Source: Coptodactyla brooksi
Lineage: Eukaryota > Arthropoda > Insecta > Coleoptera > Scarabaeidae
Assembly (NCBI GenBank): GCA_033557675.1
Contig: JAWQRM010000202.1
Coordinates: 1 to 26,655 of the forward strand
DNA: 26,655 nucleotides
Direction: 5' to 3'
The position numbers and the translations under genes were made by a program. This document shows positions 20,030-26,655 of this stretch, piece by piece. Numbering within the stretch: the first letter of the stretch is position 1; every line of letters begins with the position of its first letter. The notes beneath the pieces were generated by a model. It was given only the letters and a program-made list of their open reading frames with translations. It was not told the origin of the DNA and searched no databases.

Positions 20030-20320
20030 GACTGGGCTCTCCGCGGGAAATTAAAAACCGTAAACGCAACAAAGACGGACGAGCGCGCGAGCAATCCTCG
20101 AGGATTAATAGTAAGTCGGGAATATCAATTTAGTTAACACGTAAAAGGGACGAGGCGTGGTGAAAAATTGCACCCCGTGCGCTTATTTATTGTGGGCCCG
20201 CGCGAGCAGATAAATAAAAAGGAGCAGAATGATTAATAAGGAACAACTCCGCGGTTTACTGGCGATAATTGTTGATATTAATGCATATTCGAAGAAGCAC
20301 TGCACTTGCATTCAAAGAAA
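20030..20320. promoter_or_regulatory. Candidate conserved regulatory block
   Basis: As at 16.8-17.2 kb, GC-rich words (GACGAGCGCGCGAGC, GTGGGCCCGCGCGAG, CTCCGCGGTTTACTGG) alternate with AT cores (GGAAATTAAAAACC, GAGGATTAATAG, TTTAGTTAAC, GAATGATTAATAAG). No repeats, paired ends or coding frame were found. TTTATTG and AGATAAATAAA could bind homeodomain or GATA factors. This is inference from composition only. Confidence 0.3.
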
Positions 20321-20499
20321 GAAGAACTGGTTTGAGAATTAAATATAATATTGAGAATGTTTAACTATTTTTTTTCCTTGCTTCGTTTTAATCGTAGTGG
20401 GTGCGATGTATCTTGCCTGCTCGACGAACATTTGTTTACTATTATTAGTCGACATGTTTTCGAGAAATTTTGTTCTATACTTCCAGTTAGGTGCGAATT

Positions 20500-20723
20500 C
20501 CTGTGTAATAATATATATAATCAAGTGTGGCACATGCGACATGAAATACATCGGACAAACAGGCAGAAAATTCAAAGACAGATATAACGAACACATAAAA
20601 TCTTACATAAACAACAAACTTGACTCCGATTCTGCTGACCATCTACACAGAAATTCCCACCTACCTGGAAGTATAGAACAAAATATCCAGGTCATAAAAG
20701 TCCTAGGCAAAAGTAACAAAATG
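20500..20723 (+). pseudogene. GIY-YIG endonuclease fragment, probably Penelope-like element C-terminus
   Basis: The plus frame reads IYIIKCGTCDMKYIGQTGRK from about 20511, then FKDRYNEHIKSYINNKL. This is the hallmark of the GIY-YIG nuclease: Y and I of the first strand, YIGQT as the second half, and an Arg (in GRKFKDRYNEH) in the expected helix. A Cys pair (CGTC) precedes YIG, as in PLE endonucleases. In PLEs the domain follows the reverse transcriptase and nicks target DNA. Later residues (DHLHRNSHLPG, then QNIQVIKVLGKSNK) fit the rest of the domain, but the end is cut near a 12-bp palindrome. No reverse transcriptase is seen upstream, so it is a fragment. Non-LTR elements with a C-terminal GIY-YIG are an alternative. 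Confidence 0.75.
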
Positions 20724-20751
20724 AAGTGTATTACTATTCAGTAATACACTT
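20724..20751. repeat. Perfect 12-bp hairpin at the PLE-mariner junction
   Basis: AAGTGTATTACT, loop ATTC, then AGTAATACACTT. It lies right where GIY-YIG similarity ends and about 10 bp before the mariner terminal repeat. It may be an insertion scar or filler. Confidence 0.6.
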
Positions 20752-20760
20752 TATCAGAAC

Positions 20761-21535
20761 TATTAGGTTGTTCAGAAAGTAATTTTATTTTCTTTTGGTG
20801 AAAATGAAAGGCACCTTTCTTAGAAAGTAAAAATATTTTATGTAATTACATATTCACCATTTTGGTCCAACACTTTTAGTCATCTTGCTGGCAGTAGCAT
20901 GATTCCACGCTCATAAACTTCTGATCCTTGTTGGCAAAAAAATGATCCAAGTCATGTTTGATGGCTTGGATCATGTTTTTAGCTCGGAAGGTGCCAGAAC
21001 TGATAGGTATGGTAGTACATCCCATCCAACCTGTAAAAGCTTTTGGCGAGTTGTCTGGTATGCGGTCTCGCATTATCTGCTGGAACACTACACCTTTTCT
21101 ATTGATCAATTCTGGCCTTTTCTGTTTGAGTGAATCATACAATTTGTCAAGTTGATGACAGCACACTTTAGAATTGATCGTAGTGTTCCCGCATTCTCCC
21201 AAATATTTTGCAAACTTGCAAAAAAAAATGCAAACCAGTTTGCAAAAAAACATGCAATTTATTTGTCCAGTTGATGACAGTATACTTTAGACTTGATTGT
21301 GCTATTCTCCCAAATACGTCTCTCAAATGTTGAAAAAAGCTCCCAAAAATGATGCAAAGTTTCAAAAATTTTGAAAAGAGCTACCAAAAATTTTGCGAAC
21401 TTGTTGCAGACCAGTTTTGATACTGATATTGTGATACTGATGTTGTTTTTGCCTTTTTTGTAATAAAAGACCAAAATGTGCCGAAAATGTTATTTTTTAT
21501 TCTTCATGTTTCATGAGACACAAAAAGAAAACATA
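20761..21535 (-). mobile_element. Non-autonomous mariner derivative (copy M8)
   Basis: The 3' terminal repeat is TTAGGTTGTTCAGAAAGTAA (from 20763). The minus strand has CCHQLDKLYDSLKQKRPELI and NRKGVVFQQIMRD, where the HDN block has been disrupted, then damage through the third-Asp region. Like M1, a segment beginning TTGATGACAG (around 21152 and 21273) is duplicated, with a GCAAACTTGCAAAAAA tract between. The 5' end is lost at about 21535. It interrupts the region between the GIY-YIG fragment and the 22.1 kb hammerhead motif. Confidence 0.75.
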
Positions 21536-21960
21536 TTTTTATGCTTTAGACATTTAAAAAATTCTATCCTATCTATTTCTACTATCGTATAATTACCTTT
21601 AACTATACTTAAACGTACTTTAACGTATTATTTCGTAATTATTCATATTCATAATAAACAATAGTAATTACTGGCTACTTTTTTCGTCGTTCAATTAATT
21701 TCAATAGTAACGACTTTTTATATTTGCTTACACAAAAGAGAGCTTCTTCTTTTTATACACTTTTACAAATAAACGCGGACATATATCCGTACATCGGTAA
21801 ATCAGTTCAGCCTAAGCTATAAATATTCGCGCATTGAATGCATACAGACGCAAGGTATTCGTGGCTGTTTGGCTAGGGGACGCACACTATTATATACCCG
21901 TGCTCCATAAATTTGTATTTAAAAGAATTGCTGGCCTTTTTGCCTTCCGTTTGTTTTTGC
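21536..21960. other. AT-rich DNA, possible core promoter word
   Basis: CTATAAATATTCG at about 21819 resembles a TATA box, with GCATTGAATGCATACAG about 20-35 bases downstream. It could be promoter sequence of the PLE terminal repeat or chance. No coding region was recognised. Confidence 0.25.
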
Positions 21961-22059
21961 ATTATTGAAAAAGTTTCACATTCGTCGGTGCACCGAACCT
22001 GTTCGCTACAATAGCAAAGCTATTTCTCATCGTAATATTGCAGTGAAATATAACCTATC

Positions 22060-22212
22060 GCCAATTTGCCAAGCATTGGCCTTCGTCGCTTCTGATGATA
22101 CCAACATGGTCGGCGAAACGTGCGTCAAGCAAATAAACCTTTCGGTCTTAGTGTAGTGGTGACATTGTTCAACTTTGTTTCTAACTGTAAGCCAAAGGTT
22201 CCCAAATCTTGT
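22060..22212 (+). mobile_element. PLE-type terminal repeat, copy C
   Basis: The 43-nt hammerhead-like block is followed by AAATAAACCTTTCGGTCTTA, GTGTAGTGGTGACA and CCAAAGGTTCCC, matching in order the sequence after the motif in copies A and B. Upstream of the motif there is little match to A/B, so this is a different subtype or a shorter piece. It is on the same strand as the GIY-YIG fragment at 20.5 kb, as expected for the 3' terminal repeat of one element. Confidence 0.65.
22088..22130 (+). ncRNA. Hammerhead ribozyme-like motif, copy C (canonical core)
   Basis: GCTT, CTGATGA (fully canonical core), T, ACCAAC-ATG-GTCGGC, GAA, ACG-TG-CGT, C, AAGC. Core boxes, stem I, stem III and the GUC site are intact. 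Stem II has lost two of six pairs (first A-C, fourth A-C), so folding is weaker than in copy A. Spacing is identical in all three copies. Confidence 0.65.
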
Positions 22213-22510
22213 ACTCTATCGCCAATTTGCGAAGTAATAGTTTTTACTACTCGATTCGTTACCGACTGTGAAATATTGTAAATTTAGAATACGTGTAAAT
22301 TTTTAATTTCAGTTTTCACAAGCTTCTTGTACTCAGTTCTTGTATTCGAATACAAACGAGTTATACCGCATATGACTTTCTCTTACGTTGATTCTAATTG
22401 ATTTTTCAGGGAGAGTTTTCAATCGACTTTTCACAATTGAATAATTAATAAATAATTGGTCGTAACTTTTGTGTAATGATTTTGAAGAACAAAACAAACA
22501 TATATCTATA
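22213..22510. repeat. Diverged copy of the 7.5-7.9 kb dispersed repeat within AT-rich DNA
   Basis: About 22376-22458 holds GACTTTCTCTTACGTTGATT, then AATTGAATAATTAATAAATA. These parallel the CTCTTACCTTGATCC and ATATAATTAATAAATAATTT words at about 7547 and 7923. The rest is AT-rich with no frame. Confidence 0.4.
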
Positions 22511-22990
22511 CAGGGTGTTCGGATAAGGGTAGGGAGCGGCTATATCTCGACAATGGTAAGGCCTAGAGGTTTGGGAAAAAATCCTTCTAAACAGAGTGGC
22601 CAGGAGAAATGGCTGGAAATTATTTTGAAGATGAGCTATAAGTTTGAAAAAATCAGATTCTGTCACAATAAGGGAGGGGGAGGCATAGAATCGTGTCGTT
22701 TGGTATTTAGGCACATTCTCTTTCATTGGCTACTCGTGATTTACGAATGGTCTAAGAGCTTTTAGCATGAACTATATTCTCGATAAATCTACAAAAGAAA
22801 ACGTGCAGTGGGGTGAGGTTTGGTGAACAAGCAGGGTAATCAACAGGGTATGTTCGCCCAATCTATCTGTTTGGCAGGTTTCCACTAAGATAGGCCCTTA
22901 TGTAACGATAGTAATGTGGAGATGGATTAAAAATCCTCATCATGAAAATATTCCTGAATGCGTAACCTGTACGCCACCCTTTTTGTTATA
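22511..22990 (-). mobile_element. IS630/Tc1/mariner-superfamily remnant, C-terminal region and end
   Basis: ACAGGGTGTTCGGATAAGG (from 22511) looks like a terminal repeat of a DNA transposon. On minus, from about 22880, a damaged frame reads LSGNLPNR, then IGRTYPVDYPACSPNLTPLH and VFFCRFIENIVHAK. This matches the YPxRWIGRGGPVxWPxRSPDLTPLDFFLWGxxKxxVY block around the second and third catalytic positions of DDE_3-type insect transposases. The usual Asp of SPDLTP is Asn here and TPLD is TPLH, so catalytic residues are lost. The N-terminal half is absent. It is not the same lineage as the 12.3-13.7 kb element. Confidence 0.6.
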
Positions 22991-23336
22991 CTTAAGACTT
23001 GCAATGCAAATTTTCAAGTCATAATATAGTGTGACTTTGCTAAAAATGATATATAATTAAGATGACTTCTAGTTTGTTTTAGTCAAAATTATTTACAATT
23101 CTATTAGTGGTAGAGCTGGATTGAAACAACGCAACATGTTCAGTGACATATCAACATACCTATTTTAAAATCATGTCTCTATTAAAAATTTTCTAAGCTT
23201 AATTAATGTAATTTTATTAATTTAAAATAACAATTTCAGGTGATCTGTCACAAGAAAGTTAGAAACATTAAGATCGTTTAACTTTTAGCTGTATCTTCAG
23301 AGCTTATGACTATACCGTATCATAACGTGCCATACA
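22991..23336. other. AT-rich DNA, nothing recognised
   Basis: No frame, repeat or paired end was seen between two transposon remnants. Confidence 0.35.
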
Positions 23337-23870
23337 TACGAGGTTTGACCAAAAATATCCGATATTTTCCTGCTCTTCAAAGTATCTTTATTTATTCATC
23401 GATATCAATTTTATTCTCGTTAAACTAGTTCCCATAAGATATAATATATTTGTGCTGGTACTTTTTATAATATTCGAAGTACTTCTGAAACGCAATTTGT
23501 GGTATGGCTTTTATATCTTTACCTCTTCAATGTTGGCAAAACGTCTTTCGTTCATGGCACGAAGGAAAGTCATTAAATAAGTCACAAAAGATAATTTAAA
23601 AATAACTTCCAATGATAATCACTTCAAAACTATTTATTTCTCAACATAATCACACTTGCTGTTTCAGCCACATTAGGACTTCATGTCGAACCTCTTCATC
23701 ATCTGCTTTAAAGTGTTTGCCTCGAAGACGATTTTGTAGTGGACTAAACAGATGAAGATTGCTTTGGACTAAGTCGGGGCTATAAGCTGGATGTTGAAGA
23801 TGTTCAACCAAATTGTTGAACTGTCTCTATGAAGTGTCGCATTATAAACATGAAACATTGTTGCTCTGGT
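23337..23870 (-). mobile_element. mariner remnant, C-terminal half and 3' end (fourth lineage)
   Basis: TACGAGGTTTGACCAAAAAT (from about 23337) is a typical mariner terminal repeat. Minus frames from about 23840 read HLQHPAYSPDLVQSNLHLFS, then PLQNRLRGKHFKADDEEVRH and EVLMWLKQQ, matching HPPYSPDLAPSDFHLFGPLKxHLxGKxFxxDEEV. Asp 3 (APSD) has become Asn or Ser (VQSN). A further frame toward the end, KRRFANIEEVKI and AFQKYFEYYKKYQHKYI, looks like the C-terminus of a mariner but partly repeats its domain order, so two copies may be fused here. It is dead. Confidence 0.65.
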
Positions 23871-24486
23871 CAATGGTCGCGGACGCTTTATCCAAATTGC
23901 AGTCCGAAACTTCTATAGAACATTACAATACGAATGAGTATTTATATTTCCACCTCCACTTTGGAAATGATGCTTTTGCATAATGCTACTACTTTTTAAC
24001 ATTCATGAAATGTAGTTGTTACCATTTTAAGATATATCATATCAATTTGTGAGCTATTTACACCGTTAATCATAGCAGCGTTATCATACACAGTGTTATT
24101 TTTAGAGAAAAATTCACAAACAAGCAGTAAATTGTGCGCAAGCGCATTATCGTGGGGCAAGTTCTAGGTAATACACGTTATTGCGGTAGTCTGAACCTTC
24201 ACTTACGATTAAAGATAATGCGCGTTCTTCAGTCCTGGTTGTTTAGAAAGCTTCCATTGTGATGCTTGGGGCTTAGTTTCAATTTTATATTCGTACACCC
24301 ATGTTTGATTTTTGGCATGAGCAAAATGATATACCATCATCATCAACCTTTCTGATAGAGATTCGGAGATTGTCCACAATCCTGTTTTTCGTTTTTTCGA
24401 CGTTGTCATTGGTTATCGATGCGCTAGGGTGTCCAAGGTAGTTGTCATCTTCAACGTCTTCACGATTCTCTTCAGAACGTTTATAT
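23871..24486 (-). mobile_element. mariner remnant with HTH linker and catalytic parts (copy M5)
   Basis: From 24486 downward the minus strand reads RSEENREDVEDDNYLGHPSA and NVEKTKNRIVDNLRISIRKV, the linker after the HTH of mariners. Then, after a deletion, comes KNQTWVYEYKIETKPQASQW, where a family GDETWVYxYD block has lost its Asp (NQ for DE). Farther on, PHDNALAHNLLLVCEFFSKN (about 24160-24100) keeps the second catalytic Asp. The first Asp is mutated and frames change, so it is dead. Similarity to a known region is lost between about 24080 and 23870. It resembles the HTH fragment at 16.2 kb in lineage. Confidence 0.7.
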
Positions 24487-24882
24487 TACGAGATGCGATC
24501 AAATAGTTCCCGGGCTAAATCTGGATATTGAAAACGCAAAGTACTGCAGAGTGGCACCGATAGACGACAATAGGCACATGTCTCACTATACTGTGTTGCA
24601 AGTTGCAGCATGTTGCATTGTTCAAATTGACGTTTCAAATGTCAAACTGACGTTTCAACTATGAAATTCACGTTTCAACTGTCAAACTGACGTTTCAACT
24701 GTCAAGTTGACGTTTCAGCTCTCAAATTGACGTTTCAACTGTCACATTGGCGTTTCAACTTGAAATGACTTGCAACAGTATCGTGAGACATGTGCCTATT
24801 GTCATCTATTGGTGCCGGTCTGCAGTATTTTGCGTTTTCGATGTCCAGAGTTAGTCCGGGAACTACTTGATCGCACCTCGTA
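24487..24882. mobile_element. Foldback/MITE-like element built on a 20-bp minisatellite
   Basis: Left arm 24487-24603 and right arm 24768-24882 are inverted copies of about 115 bp that agree at about 85-90 percent (TACGAG, TGCGATCAA, AGTTCCCGG, GAAAACGCAAA, CTGCAG, GACAATAGGCACATGTCTCAC). Both ends read TA then CGAG, as if flanked by a TA target duplication. The TIR start TACGAGGTGCGATCAA and GTTCCCGGAC resemble mariner ends, so it may be a mariner-derived MITE. It abuts M5 exactly at the position after its YKRSEEN code, suggesting insertion there. No coding capacity. Confidence 0.8.
24621..24760. repeat. Minisatellite, seven 20-bp units
   Basis: Seven units, each exactly 20 bases from 24621, fit GTCAAACTGACGTTTCAACT with one to five changes each. 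The GTCAAnnTGAC core matches the array at 10114-10233, also 20-bp periodic. It forms the centre of the foldback element, so its ends are symmetric about the element's axis. Confidence 0.9.
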
Positions 24883-25330
24883 TGCATTTATTGAAGATTA
24901 GCCAAAAGCACGATTCCCACAATATCCCGAAAACCGTTTGAGCAATCGACCTAAAACTTTCTCGTGCTTATTCTGTATATCAACGGCTTGTTCGTGAACG
25001 AAGGGTTACTGAAAACCTTTTATTTTATTGAAAAAAAATGAAAAAATAAGAACCTGAAAAGTCGCACTTTTCCTTAAAACGGTTGCCATTTTGTCAAAAA
25101 TTATTTTTTCAAAAATCCTTCGTTCACGAACAAGATATATTCATATACTAACAGAATCTTTTTTGGATTTTGATATCAGATGATTTGGCTTTTTTTGATA
25201 TCAGATGATTTTTGCGGTGATCAACTATCGGGATCACCGCACAACACCTCTTCTTTTTCACCCTGCAACTAGACATGACCCCTTAAGGACAAGTGTACCA
25301 ATGCAATAACAAAAAATTGATTGACAATAT
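24883..25330. repeat. Small inverted repeats and a mariner 5' end fragment
   Basis: CTTGTTCGTGAACGAAGG (24987-25004) and its exact complement (25117-25134) bound a 148-bp A/T-rich unit with a further GAAAAGT/ACTTTTC stem, like a tiny MITE. TTTGATATCAGATGATTT occurs twice (25168 and 25194). A 10-bp perfect stem TGCGGTGATC with a 9-base loop lies at 25213-25241. GTGTACCAATGCAATAACAA (from 25295) matches the 16.4 kb mariner 5' end and may be the true 5' end of M5, displaced by the foldback insertion. Confidence 0.55.
25213..25241. repeat. Perfect 10-bp GC-containing hairpin
   Basis: TGCGGTGATC (25213-25222), loop AACTATCGG, then GATCACCGCA (25232-25241). It follows two direct repeats and precedes no gene. 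Confidence 0.6.
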
Positions 25331-26655
25331 TATTATCTGTCACTCAATTAAACTAATATGTGCGCCTCATCTGACGCTATATTCTAATTTATAAATCGAC
25401 CAAGAATGATTAACATTTAATAAAAGTTTTATTTAACAAAGTCGCTATGTGCACAACAAAAAAAGCGTAATTACAAATAAACCATAATTACAACATCGAC
25501 GAACTCGAAAAAAACCAACACGCTATAGATCATTTGTATATAATTAACTACATAAAAAGTATAATTAATATTCGTGTGTTCAATAGTCTACAATATAGCA
25601 GTCCTTTTTTAACGTTGACCACTTTCTCTTTTTTTAGACAAACGTCGGCCCGTGTTTATTTAAACACATCAATGACATGATTAATGGTTCTAGGAAATTA
25701 AAGTAAAATACGTTCCCGGTCGACGTCAGCTCCAGGAGAGTGCATGTTTATCTACTACAGAACATCATGAATATTTGCTAAATACCGCTAATTGCCAGTT
25801 TATTGTTTCCACCTTCAGCACCCCGCGGTTCCCGCCTCTTCTACTCGTACTAATGACGCCATTCTTTATTCTATCAAATAGAATAATATTTGCTGTGGAC
25901 GAGAAAGAGACCGACAATGCCCCGGTATTTATCAAGTCGGTTTGTGTATATTTTATTCTTGCATGTTACTTTGTATTGAGGCATTAATTACAAAAAGAGG
26001 CCAGTGTAATATAGAATTATCACGAGTTTCTATATCGATTGCGTTAATGACTTTATAAATGACGTGATGGAAATAATTCTAGAAAGAAGCGGTCACGAAT
26101 CCATTCCAAAATGGGAGAAACATTTGTTGTCAGTGAAAAAAAAACATGATTCATTAAGAAATTAAATGGTGTTTTAAACCAGCTGGAGGTCACAGATACA
26201 AATTACAGCTCAGAGAATTTTATTTTCCTTGTTTAAATACATTTTAAACAAGGAAAATACACCGCCTGCTAGATTATTAACCCTGCTGTTCTCCTTAGTT
26301 TTACTATACACTTGTAGTCTTAATAAAATAATAAAATGTATTATAATAAAAAATATTACAAAGACTAAATCTAAGAACAAGAGAATATCTAATAAATTCT
26401 GAGGTGTACGCAATAATTGCCTAATCTTTACAGTCATGACAATAATACACCATTGATGAGCACATATTACTGCTATTTGGGAGCGATTTAAGGAGTTATT
26501 GCATACCTAATCGTTTGGACCCAAATAATAAAGGGTGGACAAATTTGAGGTTAGGAAGTAAATTGGCTTAAAAACACACTTTTTTTGACAAATTCAGTTT
26601 TATTGATACCAATGTAAAGTAGAAATATGGGAATTAATAATGGAATATGATGTCG
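25331..26655. other. AT-rich DNA, no gene recognised
   Basis: A pyrimidine tract ending TTTTTTTAG at about 25638 resembles a splice acceptor, but the frames after it stop within a few codons or show no domain. A somewhat less AT-rich patch lies at about 25690-25940. A perfect 17-bp hairpin sits at 26221-26259. No paired transposon ends were found. Confidence 0.4.
26221..26259. repeat. Perfect 17-bp hairpin
   Basis: TATTTTCCTTGTTTAAA (26221-26237), loop TACAT, then its exact complement (26243-26259). The stem is shorter than a typical insect miRNA precursor and has no mismatches, so it more likely derives from a small inverted repeat. Confidence 0.65.

Noticed and set aside
21819..21832. TATA-like CTATAAATATTCG as a gene promoter
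   Set aside because: Single AT-rich word with no downstream coding sequence; only noted as possible PLE repeat promoter.
26221..26259. 17-bp perfect hairpin as a microRNA precursor
   Set aside because: Stem too short and too perfect for an insect pre-miRNA, and AT-rich; small inverted repeat is the simpler reading.
1..26655. CRISPR array, bacterial operon, riboswitch or phage origin
   Set aside because: No spaced direct repeats with unique spacers, no ribosome-binding sites or dense genes; transposon families and splice sites point to an insect nuclear genome.

Overview
The window looks like non-coding, transposon-rich DNA from an insect nuclear genome. It is AT-rich, has no bacterial-style gene packing, contains one short exon with good splice sites, and carries decayed transposons of families common in insects. 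The order of insect cannot be told from the sequence.

Only one stretch looks like host coding sequence: a 104-base internal exon at 5057-5160 (+), which implies that much of the window is intron of a large gene. Blocks of unusual composition at about 5.2-5.5, 9.56-10.06, 16.8-17.24, 19.8-19.95 and 20.03-20.32 kb may be conserved regulatory DNA. Two of them are dense in TAAT/ATTA homeodomain-type sites.

Most of the rest is a graveyard of cut-and-paste transposons. From left to right: a Tigger/pogo remnant (2.6-2.9 kb); an IS630/Tc1/mariner-superfamily C-terminus (4.3-4.9); a deleted mariner (6.1-7.04); a head-to-head pair of mariner 5' ends inside a long inverted repeat (7.9-10.7); a 20-bp minisatellite (10.1); a ~200-bp tandem duplication (11.2-11.6); a foldback element (11.65-12.12) abutting a possible piggyBac-like N-terminus; a nearly end-to-end element with an HTH and DDE remnant (12.3-13.7); three adjoining mariners (14.96-16.48); a Tc1-like DDE fragment (17.7-18.1); a deleted mariner (20.76-21.5); another DDE C-terminus (22.5-23.0); and two or more mariners (23.3-25.3), one abutted by a foldback element built round a second 20-bp minisatellite.

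The most distinctive component is a Penelope-like retroelement (PLE) layer. Three 43-nt sequences (17406-17448 -, 19283-19325 +, 22088-22130 +) fold as type I hammerhead ribozymes, with CUGANGA and GAAA core boxes, a minimal stem III and a matching 4-bp stem I. Two of them lie in ~300-bp inverted arms flanked by a possible target-site duplication. The third lies downstream, on the same strand, of a GIY-YIG endonuclease fragment (20.5-20.7 kb), as expected for the 3' end of a PLE that was later interrupted by a mariner. None of the transposase or retroelement reading frames looks intact.
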